DNA of 64,000 nt from Phanerodontia chrysosporium. Taxonomy: Eukaryota; Basidiomycota; Agaricomycetes; Polyporales; Phanerochaetaceae. The position numbers were made by a program, and so were the translations under genes. The stretch lies in assembly GCA_001910725.1 (NCBI GenBank), contig MJGA01000008.1, forward strand, positions 620,001 to 684,000, read 5' to 3'. Shown one piece after another: positions 17,895 through 28,658 of the stretch. How positions within the stretch are numbered: position 1 is the first letter of the stretch; every line of letters starts with the position of its first letter. The notes under the pieces were generated by a model. That model searched no databases. It worked only from the letters and a program-made list of their open reading frames with translations, and was not told the DNA's origin.

Positions 17895-18230
17895 TGTAAG
17901 AGTCTGAATACGTGTATAGAGGACTTGAGCGCAGGCCTCAAGTGTAGCGCGAGTACAGAAGACTTGGATTCAGGCTCCAAGTGTAGCAATAGATAACTAG
18001 ACGAGAGTACAAGAGGAGAAGCTGAAGAAAAGAGTACAGAGAGGTAGTCCTTATATACTCTAACCCAGGCCTGCTACCAGGAGGGAACAACGAGGCATAG
18101 GCTACCAGTCAGTATGAGTCATAATGAATCAAGGGATGAAACATGATGAAAGAGGGGTGAAACATGTAAGAGAAAAGAGAGGATCAAATAAATCAGTATA
18201 GCCTTGCACAGCCATATCCCAACTGTAACA
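17895..18230 (-). repeat. 5' LTR of element 2 (336 bp)
   Basis: The twin of 10118-10453. On the minus strand TATATAA is at 18057-18051 and the inferred start A is at 18023, 34 nt on. GCCAC at 18231-18235 is the target duplication. Confidence 0.96.
18051..18057 (-). promoter_or_regulatory. TATA box of element 2
   Basis: TATATAA on the minus strand is 34 nt before AGCTTCTCC, the inferred RNA 5' end and self-primer. Confidence 0.75.
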
Positions 18231-18235
18231 GCCAC

Positions 18236-18652
18236 TGCGGCCACCCCATTGAAACTCGGGAGCATATTCTGTTCGATTGCCCATTGTGGATTCGACCAGC
18301 GCAGCTCCAGCGCCCGCGTCCGCGCAATCAGCGCGACGCCCGGGTCCTTGGTGATGAGGACCCTCCAGATTTAGCGATCAGTCTATCCCTGGTCTGCCTC
18401 TTCCTCAAGCAGAACCCGTTGGTCGGCAGCTTCGAATGGGCCGACATCCTCGAGCGAGCTGCTGACGATCGGGCGGCCGGCCATGATCTTTCGTACCATT
18501 GCCTCCTTGTGGAAGCACATACCACGTTGCGCAAAACCGCGCTGGCTCGATACACGGCCCGCCACGATGGCCGGTCGGACGGCTTCTTTGACTGGTATGA
18601 CGCGGAGACTCTAGCGCGGCGGCTTGTTGAGCGCACTGGTGCTCTGCGCTGA
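18236..18652 (+). CDS. Non-LTR retrotransposon ORF2, C-terminal zinc-knuckle part
   Basis: This continues the LINE frame from 10117. Together with CH from the left part it forms the CxC...H....C knuckle typical of LINE ORF2 ends (CGHPIETREHILFDC). A charged tail of about 120 residues ends at TGA. Read with 7730-10117 it is in frame, since both pieces are whole numbers of codons. Alone it is a stranded fragment. Confidence 0.85.
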   Translation, partial: CGHPIETREHILFDCPLWIRPAQLQRPRPRNQRDARVLGDEDPPDLAISLSLVCLFLKQNPLVGSFEWADILERAADDRAAGHDLSYHCLLVEAHTTLRKTALARYTARHDGRSDGFFDWYDAETLARRLVERTGALR

Positions 18653-18840
18653 GCCCGCTAACCCTCCGCTAGCCTCGATCGTGTTTCCCCGCCGCACGCC
18701 GCGTTTGCGACCTTGCTGCCCGCTGAGGGCCGTCGTCTGCGTTGTATCGCGGACCCGCTGTCCCGGGAGGGACTATAACAACCATGTCGTCCACTCACTG
18801 CACATGTACCATGCTGTACGCAGTTTAATACATAGAATTT

Positions 18841-18859
18841 AAAAAAAAAAAAAAAAAAA
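18841..18859 (+). other. Poly(A) tail at the 3' end of the LINE
   Basis: Nineteen consecutive A residues lie about 190 nt after the ORF2 stop. This is the 3' hallmark of target-primed reverse transcription and marks the right edge of the nested block. Confidence 0.9.
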
Positions 18860-20024
18860 GAGACGGGCCAACGGGAATAGAAAGAGGCAAGCGGCCGTGT
18901 GTTCCGGCCACCCGGGACGCGACGCGTCCGACCGCTGGCTCCCCACCGGCGGTCACCTGCCTCCCGCCCTCAACAGAGATCGTCTCGGATCGACATTCAT
19001 GAGTCTCACCTCTTGCAACATCTGCATATGGTTCCTCGTGCAGGCCACTACGCAGCTTGACTACACAAAGACCCATCTCAATGCAGTCCGTCTTGCAAAT
19101 TCCATTGCACGTCAGCGTGTGCATGTTCCAACATCTAGCGATGTTGGACTTACCTGAGTGCGCAAACACACGTACAGAAGGGGACGATGAGCTACTCCGA
19201 GGTAAGCTCCATCCTTGCGCATCGACGGCGGCCAAGTATATGTTTTCCACAGAAATCGGTGGAGCAGCGGCCGGGATGGTTCCCTCGCTACAGCTCGACC
19301 GTCGGTGAAAGACGGCCACAAGCGGGCACCCAGGCAAACGCATCGCCACTGCCGTGCCCAGCGTATGTTCCAGGAGTCGCACGCGCAAGGATGTCAACCT
19401 GCTCAACCTTAGAATGAGGAGCCTAAAGCCCGTGTCAGTTTGAGCTCAGATTCAGCTCTCACAATCTGGTTCGCTCCATGCGTATGATAACAAACCGATG
19501 TTAAATGCCACCTAAATGTTTCTACGAGCAGGTTCAGCCCAACCACCACACCAACAACAGTGCACGTACGCACCTATCCGTCGGGCGCCACTGTTACCAC
19601 GATAGCACTCACTCCTCGAGCTTTCACATATACACCCGTTCGCAGTGCAAACTGCGTTTGAGAGGAAGAGATTATAATGTCTCGCGCACAACTTTGACAC
19701 GTATACAGACCGTGAGTAGCATCGATGTCGGCGTAGCCAGCCTTCGCACTTAGCGCTTTAGGCCTATGTCACATCACCCGATCTTTTATGCATTGACCAC
19801 CTACTGATTGATGCTCCAATGGGACCTATGGTTGTAGGGTAGTCCTGCTACAAGGTGTGAGCACGACAGCAGTGAGTGCCACTTCCTGCGTCGCTGTGGT
19901 CCCACACCTGCTCAAAACGGTCAAAAAGACGACGCGATACCATGCGTGCTTGCCACAAGCGTTCGACGGAGGAACCTCGACGGCCTCCGCTCGCCGACGG
20001 CCAATCAGCCGTTGCCAATGATAC
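18860..20024. other. Gap: no supported gene
   Basis: GC-rich sequence follows the LINE poly(A). Open frames here are short or run into the poly(A) complement (Phe run), so I do not accept them. I see no repeat or RNA gene. Confidence 0.5.
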
Positions 20025-20873
20025 ACGACCTCTGTCCGGCAACACCCTGCAGGAGAAGCCGAGGAGCACCATCCTCTTCACCTGCGATGGTTCGCCGTTG
20101 AAGTCGCTGTCGTGGAGTAAACAACCGGTAACCAGGTCTCTGTCGAAGAGTTTAAGGGCCTTATCCTGGAGAGAACATGGACAGCAAGAAGTGGAAGAAG
20201 CTCACGCCTCGCTCCTTCCGTGCGATTGACATACGGAACATGCCTGATACGTCGGAGGCCAGGAAGTACCTTCCCCTGGTCAGTACCCTGCGCACTTTCG
20301 GTGGCTCTATTCCCCACTCACGTTCGCATCATCTAGTGCAATATCATGAACGCAGTAGAGAGGCTAGCTGGTACGCGATACAGATGGATGATCGTCGCCA
20401 ACCACGCAGAGAGTGCAGATGTCGACCACAGGCCGGACCTGGCAAGATTTCCCCTGGACATCGAGGCCGCTACCCAGGCATTCTCGCGCGACATGAAGCA
20501 CGACGAAGCCGAGGTCGCACGCTGCGCCTGGGCGTGGATGAGCAGTGTTGTCGAGGTCAAGAATACGGACGTCAAGGCCGCGTTTCACTTCGCCCCGAGC
20601 AAAGACAAGGATGGCAAGCAGAAGTTCCTCCGCAACAGCGACGTCGGCAGGAAGTCTCGCGCGCAGTTCATCAAGTACGCGATCGAGGCCATGCTTCGGC
20701 AGCACCGGACACACTTTTACTCGTTCTGCTGGGACCGCGTCGGCTGCGTCGCCTCGGAGCCGATCAACCTGGGGACGAACGTGAAGGAATCCCTCAACAT
20801 CGTCCACCGTCTTGCGACCTCGGCCGACGCTTACATCTCGCTCTTGACGATACATGGATGGGGAAGGGGCTGA
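20025..20873 (+). pseudogene. FunK1 kinase 5' fragment, decayed
   Basis: This is homologous to the N-terminal half of the FunK1 gene at 51854-55232. It keeps SPLKSLSWS, then in another frame VE-stop-TTGNQVSVEEF, then KKWKKLTPRSF, an intron, and a block with ERLAGTRYRWMIVANHAESADVDH and EAMLRQHRTHFYSFCWDRVGCVASEP. It has an in-frame TAA, frame changes and a deletion that removes the middle of the YYSIYITEMSARVFRWDRVGC block. The kinase domain is missing; the sequence ends about 300 bp from the convergent 3' end of the next FunK1 gene. It is a truncated duplicate. Confidence 0.85.
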
Positions 20874-21179
20874 TGCGCACGGCCGGCCGTGCGTGCGCCG
20901 AGGTCGCGTAGAATGCGCTCTGAACACTTTGGTCTCGACCACACGGCTGTCGTGCTATCAATAGCAGCGCGGGCACAAGTCTCTATGTCTTACAGAATAG
21001 CTAGACCTTGAAGTCATTGAACAATGGCAAGTGAATTCAATCGTCTCTGCGACCTTCAGCAACCTACCCTCGGACGGAATGGTGAGTGCAAGTCATGGGC
21101 GAGAGTCGAGGGGCTATTATATCGCGCTGCGCATATGTAAGGTACACCACTGTAAATCTTCACCTATTCCTGCATACAA

Positions 21180-24100
21180 CTAGCGTTGGCTCGTACTCGC
21201 AATAGCCCCGCTAGAACTCCTCTTCTGTCCTGTATTCAGTGGCTTCCTGGCGACGATCTCGGGCAGGCCGAGAAACTGATCAAAAAGGTAGTCGTCCTGC
21301 TCCTCATCATTGTAACAGTTCAGGGTATCCGAGAATAGGGTGAGAAGCGCGTCATGAGTGTCGAGTGGGCGCACAGTTGATTGGGTACTAGCAGCCGAGG
21401 TCTCGAGCGTCGCTGGCGCAGGAAGCTCCGAGTCCTCCGGAATGGGAGTCAGTTGTTGTTGTACAGGGAGTTCCGCCAATACCTCGTTGAGCGCCGGGTT
21501 AAGTACAGTCCGCTTCTGAGGCCGCGGCCGACTGATCTTCATGTCCATACCGGTAGGAGCGACATAGTGACGCTGAAGGCCACGGAGGTCGAGCGTTTGG
21601 TAATGGCGTTGCAAGAGCTTGAATGCTTTACTGAGGAACCGTGCGAGAAGCGAGTTCTGGTTCCTGAAGTGAATCGGGGGCTCGCCGGCCTTGATTGAAG
21701 CGAGCTTGTTGTAGCCGCCGACATACCGACCGTTCGCTGCAGGGCGCTGTTCGTAGAAGAAGAAGTTGATCGCCTCGGCGAGGGGTCTGTTTTTGTTGTT
21801 GGCGACTGTCAAGGTCTTTTCGTCGAGCACGGCCTCCGGATCATCCAAAACACTGGAGCACATATGGTGGTGGAAGCGATACGCCATCATGAGGACCACG
21901 TAGATGAAGGACTCCAAGTCGTCTGCAACTTCTGGGCGTTTCGAGGGATATCGCAATGCAAGAGAGGATAAGAATGGCCAGGTCCCCTACAGCGATATCC
22001 AAGGTTAGTCAGCAGGTAATATTTGCGGGACTGTTGCGACTCACCGAAATGCCAGCAGCCTCGCGCGGAGATTTTCCAAAGTCTTCCTCAAATTTGCACA
22101 AGTCCCAGTCGTTTAGGAAGCCTTGATTTTCGCGAACGTCGATCATGACGTTCTGGACGCTGATATCACGGTGCAAAATCTTCGCTTTGACCCATGCATC
22201 TCTGTGGGCTGCTGATGGTTCAATACTCTATCCCTGCAGGCAGCTGGGTTTACACACCTACCGCTGCGGAGCCGCATACATTGAGAAGGTCGAACGAGGC
22301 TCCATATCCTTCAAGTGGCTTGCCGACCTCCTTTACCACGATACGGACGTGAATGCGCATCAGAGCGGCCTGCTTCGGTGCTGCAGCGAGGTATCGTTGT
22401 GACTTCGTGTGCTGCGGCGAGCGCAACGTACCATGGACGTCTCCGCCTGCAATTGGTGTAGCGATACACCGAACCTTGCACCGGTGCAGGCGTTTGTATA
22501 CCTCAAGTTCGCTTCGCCGCACGCTCGAGCGCCATTGGTCCTTCATGAAACAGAGGTCTCGAGTGGTGAGGTCGAAGGCGATGAACCCCCGCGTGCAGCG
22601 GCCTATTGGCGTGCCATGGCCAGCCGCTAGCTTTCCTATCAAGAACGCTCTTTGTTCTGTCGGCTTCTTCTGCGTCCCCTGTTCCTCCTCGGGTGCCTTT
22701 AGGTCGACGACAGGACACAGCACCTGCAATATTCGATTGTGAGCCGGAGCCATGCTGGAAGCAGGAAGCGACTTACTTTGCGAATCGGATGGAGTAACCT
22801 GTCCTGGAGGATTTCATCACGAAGTTTGATCAGCTCCGTATGCTGAGATGTGTACCCTTCGAGCAGGCGGATCTCGTCCTCCGACGCATGGACGACGGTC
22901 TCATCGAAGCCCCACCAGCGGTCGTCGAGATTCCCGAGGCAATACAGCAAGTTCCAGAACTCGCCCGGGTTTTCCAGGAGATTGACAGCGTCGGTCATGA
23001 CGCACCCGGCCTGGTCCCATCGGAAGGCGCGCACATACTCGCCGGAGATGTAGAAGCTGATGACGTGTAGCCGATGTTGTCTGAGCATGATGTGCGCGGC
23101 GTATTTTGCGTGCTGCGCTCGCGCCTTGTTCCCTCGTCGTTCTTGTGCAGCACATCTGCGCCAGGGCGCGGAACGATCTGCTCTACCTCCGGTGGAAGGA
23201 CGGAAGGCCCTGGTGCGGTGGCCGCCCAGCTGGCTCTGGGCGATCGACATCCATGGGCTGCTTTCCGGTCCCCTCGACGGCCTGTTCTTCTGTCAGGGAG
23301 TCGACTCCTTCCCGCTCTGGTGCGTACGCTGGACCTGTTTCCCTTTCGCGTCCTTCTCCCCAGAAGCTTTGGCCTTGGTCGTTCGACGTGCGCCGGCAAC
23401 CACTTTGGCCTTCTTGGCCTTGCCTACGGCCTTTGCCGCCGCACGACCCTTCCCCTTGCCCTTCCCCCTGGAGCGCTTGCTGGTCCAGCGCCCTCGTTCG
23501 AAGGATGCTCAGGTTGGTCCTGCCCAATAACTCGTCGGCAGCCTCAGGTGCATCTGCGCGAGGTCGTTGCTGTTCCTGAGCATCCTTCTTCGTCCGCTTG
23601 ACCTCCCTCTCAGGCGGCTTGAAGTAGAATCCAGCCGTGGAATCATCGACCTTGACCTCGATCGGACAGATCATATAAGCCCAGGCGCACCGAGCGACGC
23701 CGAGGTTCCTCCTCTGATCGGTTTCTGGAAGACTGTATGCTTGCACAGCCTCGGGGTCGTCGTCTCCCGGGTAGAGGCCAAGGTCGCACTTGTCGTCCAT
23801 GAGGCCGTTCTCCGGGTGACCGGCGGTGATCTTGAACCTGGCTTTCGTCTTCGTCATGCTCAGGACAGAATTGAGCGAATCATGCTGCCGCAGGGCTGGT
23901 GAGTAAACATCGGGCTGCGTAATCAGAGCGGGTACACGTACAATGAACGGGTACATCCGCTCCTCCTTCGAAGGAGTGCGCGAGCCGCCCTTGGCCGTCA
24001 TGGATTCGCTGCCCTGCGCTGAGGACTCGCCACTTATCGACGTGACACTGTTTGTCGATGCGTCGCCGCTCGTCGGCGTGCCAGGGTCCTTCGCGTCTGT

Positions 24101-24748
24101 CACGGTTTCCGCCGATGGGCCACTGGCGTCGTCTCTGGAGGAGCTCCGGCCGTTCGCCCCTTTCGTGGCGTTGGTGCTCGGGCCCGCATCTTCTGGTGTG
24201 GGTAGCTCGACGTTAGAGTGCTCGGAAGCGGCGTTTCCGTCGGAGGTCTTCTTGGTCGATGCATCTGAATTTGCAGCCTCTTGCTTCCTCAGCCCATGGA
24301 GGACAGCACGGAGTGGCTCCAGGCTGACGATCTTGCTCATCTGCGTGCTAGTCAAGCATGCTCCAGGCGCAAACTGCTTGCGAAACTGTTTCATAGTCAC
24401 CAGAGCATAGTGGCTGTCCATCTTGCCGTTGATACGATCTACGTGGTTATCGCCTTTGAAAGGATTTTCCTTTGGGAGGACGATAGGTCGCGGCGGTCCA
24501 CTGCTGAGCTCCGTGTGTTGCGAGGGTATGTCTTCCTGAGCGACTGGCTCAGGTATGACGCCGTTGTACGTGCAGAAGTATAGCTCGTCGTCGTGTTCAA
24601 GCGATGCGATTTGTTTTCGGAGGTCGGGGTCGTCCTCGACAACCTGCTGGAGTTCGTGGAGAGGAGGGAGGATAAAGTCGTCGTCGGCTTCCGGACCTAT
24701 GGGCACCGTAAAAAAGCTAGTGGAGATCTCCGGAAGTTCAGTCCCCAT
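21180..24748 (-). CDS. FunK1 protein kinase 1 (possibly frame-damaged)
   Basis: Starts at ATG 24748 (MGTELPEIS). A long acidic, Ser-rich N-terminal region is followed by the FunK1-specific N-domain (VARCAWAYM, HAKYAAHIMLRQHR, AFRWDQAGC) and the kinase domain. The kinase has GRCTRGFIAFDL, HRDISVQNVMIDV as catalytic loop and NDWDL in place of DFG. The C-terminus has RPEVADDLESFIYVVLMMAYR and a DYLFDQFLGLPE motif. Between about 23640 and 23130 the best reading passes through three frames (acidic, then KGKGKGRAAAK-like, then acidic) without clear introns. The gene may therefore be damaged or carry consensus errors. FunK1 kinases are expanded in mushroom-forming fungi and their substrates are unknown. 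Confidence 0.75.
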
Positions 24749-25405
24749 GATGACGGTGCGGGGAATAACAAGAACGTACGTGTTTGCCAAAGTGTGCTAT
24801 ATATCTGCTTCAATTACAGCTGGGGCCACCCGAATGGACCGTGCGGACTTTCAAGCACTGGGGCCACCTACACAAGCGTCGCTATATAGTTAAGTTGCCG
24901 TGACGCTTTACTCGTGAATGGAGACGATTCGCGTCAGACGTTGTGAGTACGGCCACGCCACACGACCGCTGACAGAACACACTCTACCGGCTTTCGCAGG
25001 AACCGCAATGCTCGCCCAGTATTGAGGCAGTACTCGCTGCATTTCGTGGTTCATCTGTGAGGTCAGCTTCGCGCTGCGGTATTCTTTTTGAAAAACTCAC
25101 TGTACGAATGCTCGTCGTTCTCGTTCAACCTGAATAGCCAAATCTGGCTGCTGTCAGGCGCCCTCGGGCAACATAGGCGCCCTGCGGCCCCCCGCCATCG
25201 TGCTCATTCTCCTCGGTGCCCCGCCCTGCGCTTATAACCATCGACGTCTGCTCACTTGTACATCTATACGAGTCGTAAACATAGACCATTCTACTAGTAC
25301 ATGGCACACGCAGCTACACGATTCATTACTACACTACTGAGACCTATAGCATTAGTACTTCGAATACCCTTCTTTCAAAATGCGACGAGTCGTTCGATCG
25401 CTAGC
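24749..25405. other. Gap between FunK1 1 and FunK1 2
   Basis: Upstream region of FunK1 1 and downstream region of FunK1 2. I see no gene in it. Confidence 0.5.
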
Positions 25406-28400
25406 TCAGCTTTTCCTTTTAACCCGCTTCACCCGCTTACCGCTCCGGCTGGACGAACCTTCTGCTACCTCTCGGTCACCGATGGCCGATTCCTGGGAGG
25501 AGCGTTTTGTTCCTCTGCTTGAGCTGCCGCTACCGACCCCGTCGCGGGAACCGCTCGCGTTCTTGGGCGCGCTCTCCGTCATTTCTGCAAGGAACTTGAA
25601 TTGGTCAAAGAGGTAGTCATCCTCAGAGAACTTGTGTTTGAATATGTCTTCCAAGATGTCGTCTAAAAGGTCCGCAAGAGCTTCATGGTCGTCCAGTACC
25701 CTCCGTGAGCCGTGATGTGTTGCGCTCTTCGCTGACGAAGTCTGTACTTGTCGTCGGGACCTGCTCGATGGGGCACGATCGCCACGTCTGTTTCTAATCG
25801 GGTTTATGTTGAGTTCAGTGTCTGTATGGTCCGTATGCGACACTGAACGGATCACCCCAGGAGCGTCGGCGGTCTGGAGCTGATAGGGCTTGAGCTTTGA
25901 GAAATCGACTGCCTGATAGTGCTCGCGCAAAAGTTTATACGCCTCCGAGAGAAATACCGCAATCGCACTGTTCGTCCTTGTCAGTTTGATGGGCGGCTCG
26001 CCGTTGAGGATGTACGACTTCTTGAATTCGCCTCCGACGCAAAGACCGTTGCCACACGGTTCCTCTTCGTAGAACAGCGCATCGATCCGTCTGGCCAGAG
26101 CCGAGTTCGCCTTGTTGGCCATTCGTTGTTCTTGCTCTGTAGCAGAAGCCGGGGCTTGAGGCGAAAGGCTGTGTCGATGGAAACGGTATGCTAGCCAGAG
26201 GAGGACATAGATGAAGGATTCGAGGTCGTCGGCTACCTCAGCCGGTTTGGCGGGGTACTGCAGTGCTATCGCCGACAAGAAAGGCCAGGTTCCCTGCAGA
26301 GATCCTAAGTGAGACCCTGCTGGCACTGTGATGTGTGGAAGAACGCGTATCCACGTACCGATATCCCGGCAGCCTCTACAGCGGGAGCGTTGCTCCCCAG
26401 TTCGTCCCTGTGTTTGGCTAAATCCCAGTCGTTGAGGAAGCCCTTGCCTGTGTGGACATTGATTAATATGTTCCCCGCGCTCACGTCGCGATGCAAAATA
26501 TGTGCCAGCTGCCACGCATCCCTGTGCGCTGTTAGAAGTATCAATAAGATTCCACAGGATGTAGGCAGGAAACCGTACCCATGAGAGCAAAGCTGACTGT
26601 AGTGAACAGCTCCTTCGAGTTCTTGTAGGTATCCAGCGGGCGGCCAATTTCCTTCGTCACGAGTCTCGTATGCACGCGCACCAGGGACTCCCGCATTCTT
26701 GGAGTGCATCGCACAAACTCCTGGTAGCGTGTGCACTGGTGTGTATTCCGCAATCGGCCCATGACATCTCCGCCAGCGATCGGCGTCGCTATGTCCCCCA
26801 CCCCATGTTCGTGGAGCTGCCGATAGATATCGAGCTCCGGAGTGCGCAACTTCGCTCGCCACTGGTCCTTCAGGAAACACATCTTCTTGTCCTTCATGTC
26901 GAACGCGATGTATCCCCGTGTGCAGCGCCCCACTGGAATGCCGTGGCCCGATACAGGCTTGCCGATGAGAAATTCTCGCTTCTGCGACTGATTCTCCGGA
27001 GTACTCGCATCCATGGAGACTTCGTCGCATTCGACCTGTTCCACACATATACGTCACTTGCGTTGCCAAGTCAATTTTCATGCGTACCTTGTATATGGGA
27101 TGGAAGAGCCGGTCGTTGAGTACCTCGTCCTTGCGCGCTCGCAGGTACTGATGACCAGGGTCGTGTTCAGCCCACATGGCGATTTCGTCGTCCGTGGCCA
27201 AAACGGCCGTGTCATCGTATCCCCAACCCTGGTTGTCCTGCCGGGCCATGCCATAGAGCAGGTCGTAGAACTCCCACGGGTCTTCGTTCAAGAGGTCGAG
27301 CGGCGTCGTCGCGATGCATCCTGCGCGGTCCCATCGATAGACACGTACGGACGAGGCAGAGAAGTAGAGCGTGAAGACGTGCGTGCGGTGTTGTCGCAGC
27401 ATGATCTGCGCTGCGTACTTGCCGTTCTGGGCACGCGCGTTCTTGCCCTTGGACGTGTTATTGAAGATGGACGAGCTCCCGCGGCCGGAGCTGGCGTTGG
27501 AGCCGTCCTGCTCTTCACTCCCCGTGGCGGAGAACTTGTACCCCGACTCAGAGTGGCAAGGCTTGACCTCTGCTGCACTGAGCATATATCCCCAGGCACA
27601 CCGGGCGACGCCTTTGGCTTGCTTGTCCGCCGAGATATTGAAGTTGTACGCGTCCTCCGCGTCCTGGTCGTTGGGGTACAGTGCCAAGTCTATCTTGATG
27701 TCCTGCGCACCGCTCTCGGGATGCGTGGCGACAATCTTCCACCGAGCGCTAGACCCTGCCAACTCTTGGATCGAGTTGAGCGTGTCAATCTTGAATTATC
27801 ACTCAGAAACCTAGCAGGTGAGGCATGAAGATCACACGCACCAATGGAGTGTACATTTCCTTTTCGACTATGCCTCCTGGCTTCAGCGCGTCCGCAGGCC
27901 GGTCAGGTGCCAGCACATGTCGTAGAGGCTCCAAGCTCGTCACAAGGTGTCGCTTGTCTTTTCGGATCGGTCGTCGTCCGTGGAAGAACTTCAGCCTGAA
28001 CTGCTTCATGTCAATCTCGGTGTATCTCGGGTCCATCCTCCTGTTCACTTCTTCGGTGTAGTGCCCGTTCTTGAAGAAATCGCCGTTATAGAAGAGTCGT
28101 CGAATGGCGCCGCAGTTGCGCGGAGTTCCTGGAGTCGGCTTGTCAGGTTGTCCTGGTTGTTGCTGTCCGGGTTGACTGCTGAGTCTGGCTGCCGCAGGCC
28201 TCACACCGGGTTCCTCGTCGAGGGAGTGCACTCGACGGAATCTTCGTCGTCACCAATCTCAAGAGATTCGTTCCCTCCCTCTAGATCGCCAACGCCAGTG
28301 AGCGAAGCCTCAACGTTGTCCTCTTCCGCTAGAGCGCTCCCGTGAGCGATAGGTAGTTGGCCTCCCGATCGTGTATGTCGTTTAACCGGATCCCGAGAAC

Positions 28401-28658
28401 GTAATCCGGCTGCGGCTGATAATCAGGGTCAAAACAAGCAACGTCGTCGTCAGAGTTATTGATGCCTAGGGTGGAGTCGTCGAGAGTTATGCCAGAGCAC
28501 TTAGAAGAGTCGTCGTCGATGATGATATCCTCGCTTGTATATGAGCCCCAGGTAGGCCGTGAGTGTTGTCCTCGTCACCAAGGTCTAGGTCAACGTCGAT
28601 TGGCTTTTTCTTTTTTCTGAGGAAGGTAGATATTCGGTGCCTTAGGTCAACGAACATG
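25406..28658 (-). CDS. FunK1 protein kinase 2 (5' part uncertain)
   Basis: Likely ATG at 28658 (MFVDLRHRIS). Acidic N-terminal exons follow, in which the frame changes near 28550 and again near 28230. Then come GAIRRLFYNGDFFKNGHYTEEV, the FunK1 N-domain (VARCAWGYM, GKYAAQIMLRQHR, VYRWDRAGC) and the kinase domain. The kinase has GRCTRGYIAFDM, LHRDVSAGNILINV and NDWDLAKHRDE. The C-terminus has AEVADDLESFIYVLLWLAYRFHR, DDYLFDQFKFL and a basic nuclear-signal-like end (KRVKRVKRKS). Introns are visible in the kinase part, for example around 26550 and 26330. Catalytic HRD and DWD residues are present, so the core looks functional. Confidence 0.78.

Larger units (their letters stand above)
10118..18230 (-). 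mobile_element. Ty3/Gypsy chromodomain retrotransposon, element 2 (complete, 8113 bp)
   Basis: It is bounded by 336-bp LTRs (10118-10453 and 17895-18230) with no difference that I can see. The 5-bp target duplications are GCCAC at 10113-10117 and 18231-18235. On the minus strand the order is LTR, self-primer site, ATG-free leader, gag, pol (PR-dUTPase-RT-RNaseH-IN-chromodomain), a third ORF, polypurine tract and LTR. The dUTPase lies between protease and RT, unlike elements 1 and 3. Pol has one frame break in RT. The element is very young. Confidence 0.96.
7729..18859 (+). mobile_element. Tad/I-like non-LTR retrotransposon, broken by elements 1 and 2
   Basis: The visible LINE parts are 7729-10117 and 18231-18859. 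Element 1 replaces its left context. Element 2 (10118-18230) splits the C-terminal part, with GCCAC duplicated on both sides. After removing element 2 and one GCCAC, the frame continues without a break through a CCHC motif to TGA at 18650-18652, a short 3' UTR and a 19-nt poly(A). The intact frame on both sides shows the LINE was young when hit. The endonuclease and 5' region should lie left of element 1, outside the window. Confidence 0.9.

Noticed and set aside
18825..19406. 193-codon minus-strand frame next to the LINE
   Set aside because: It ends in a Phe run that is just the complement of the LINE poly(A). No family resemblance.
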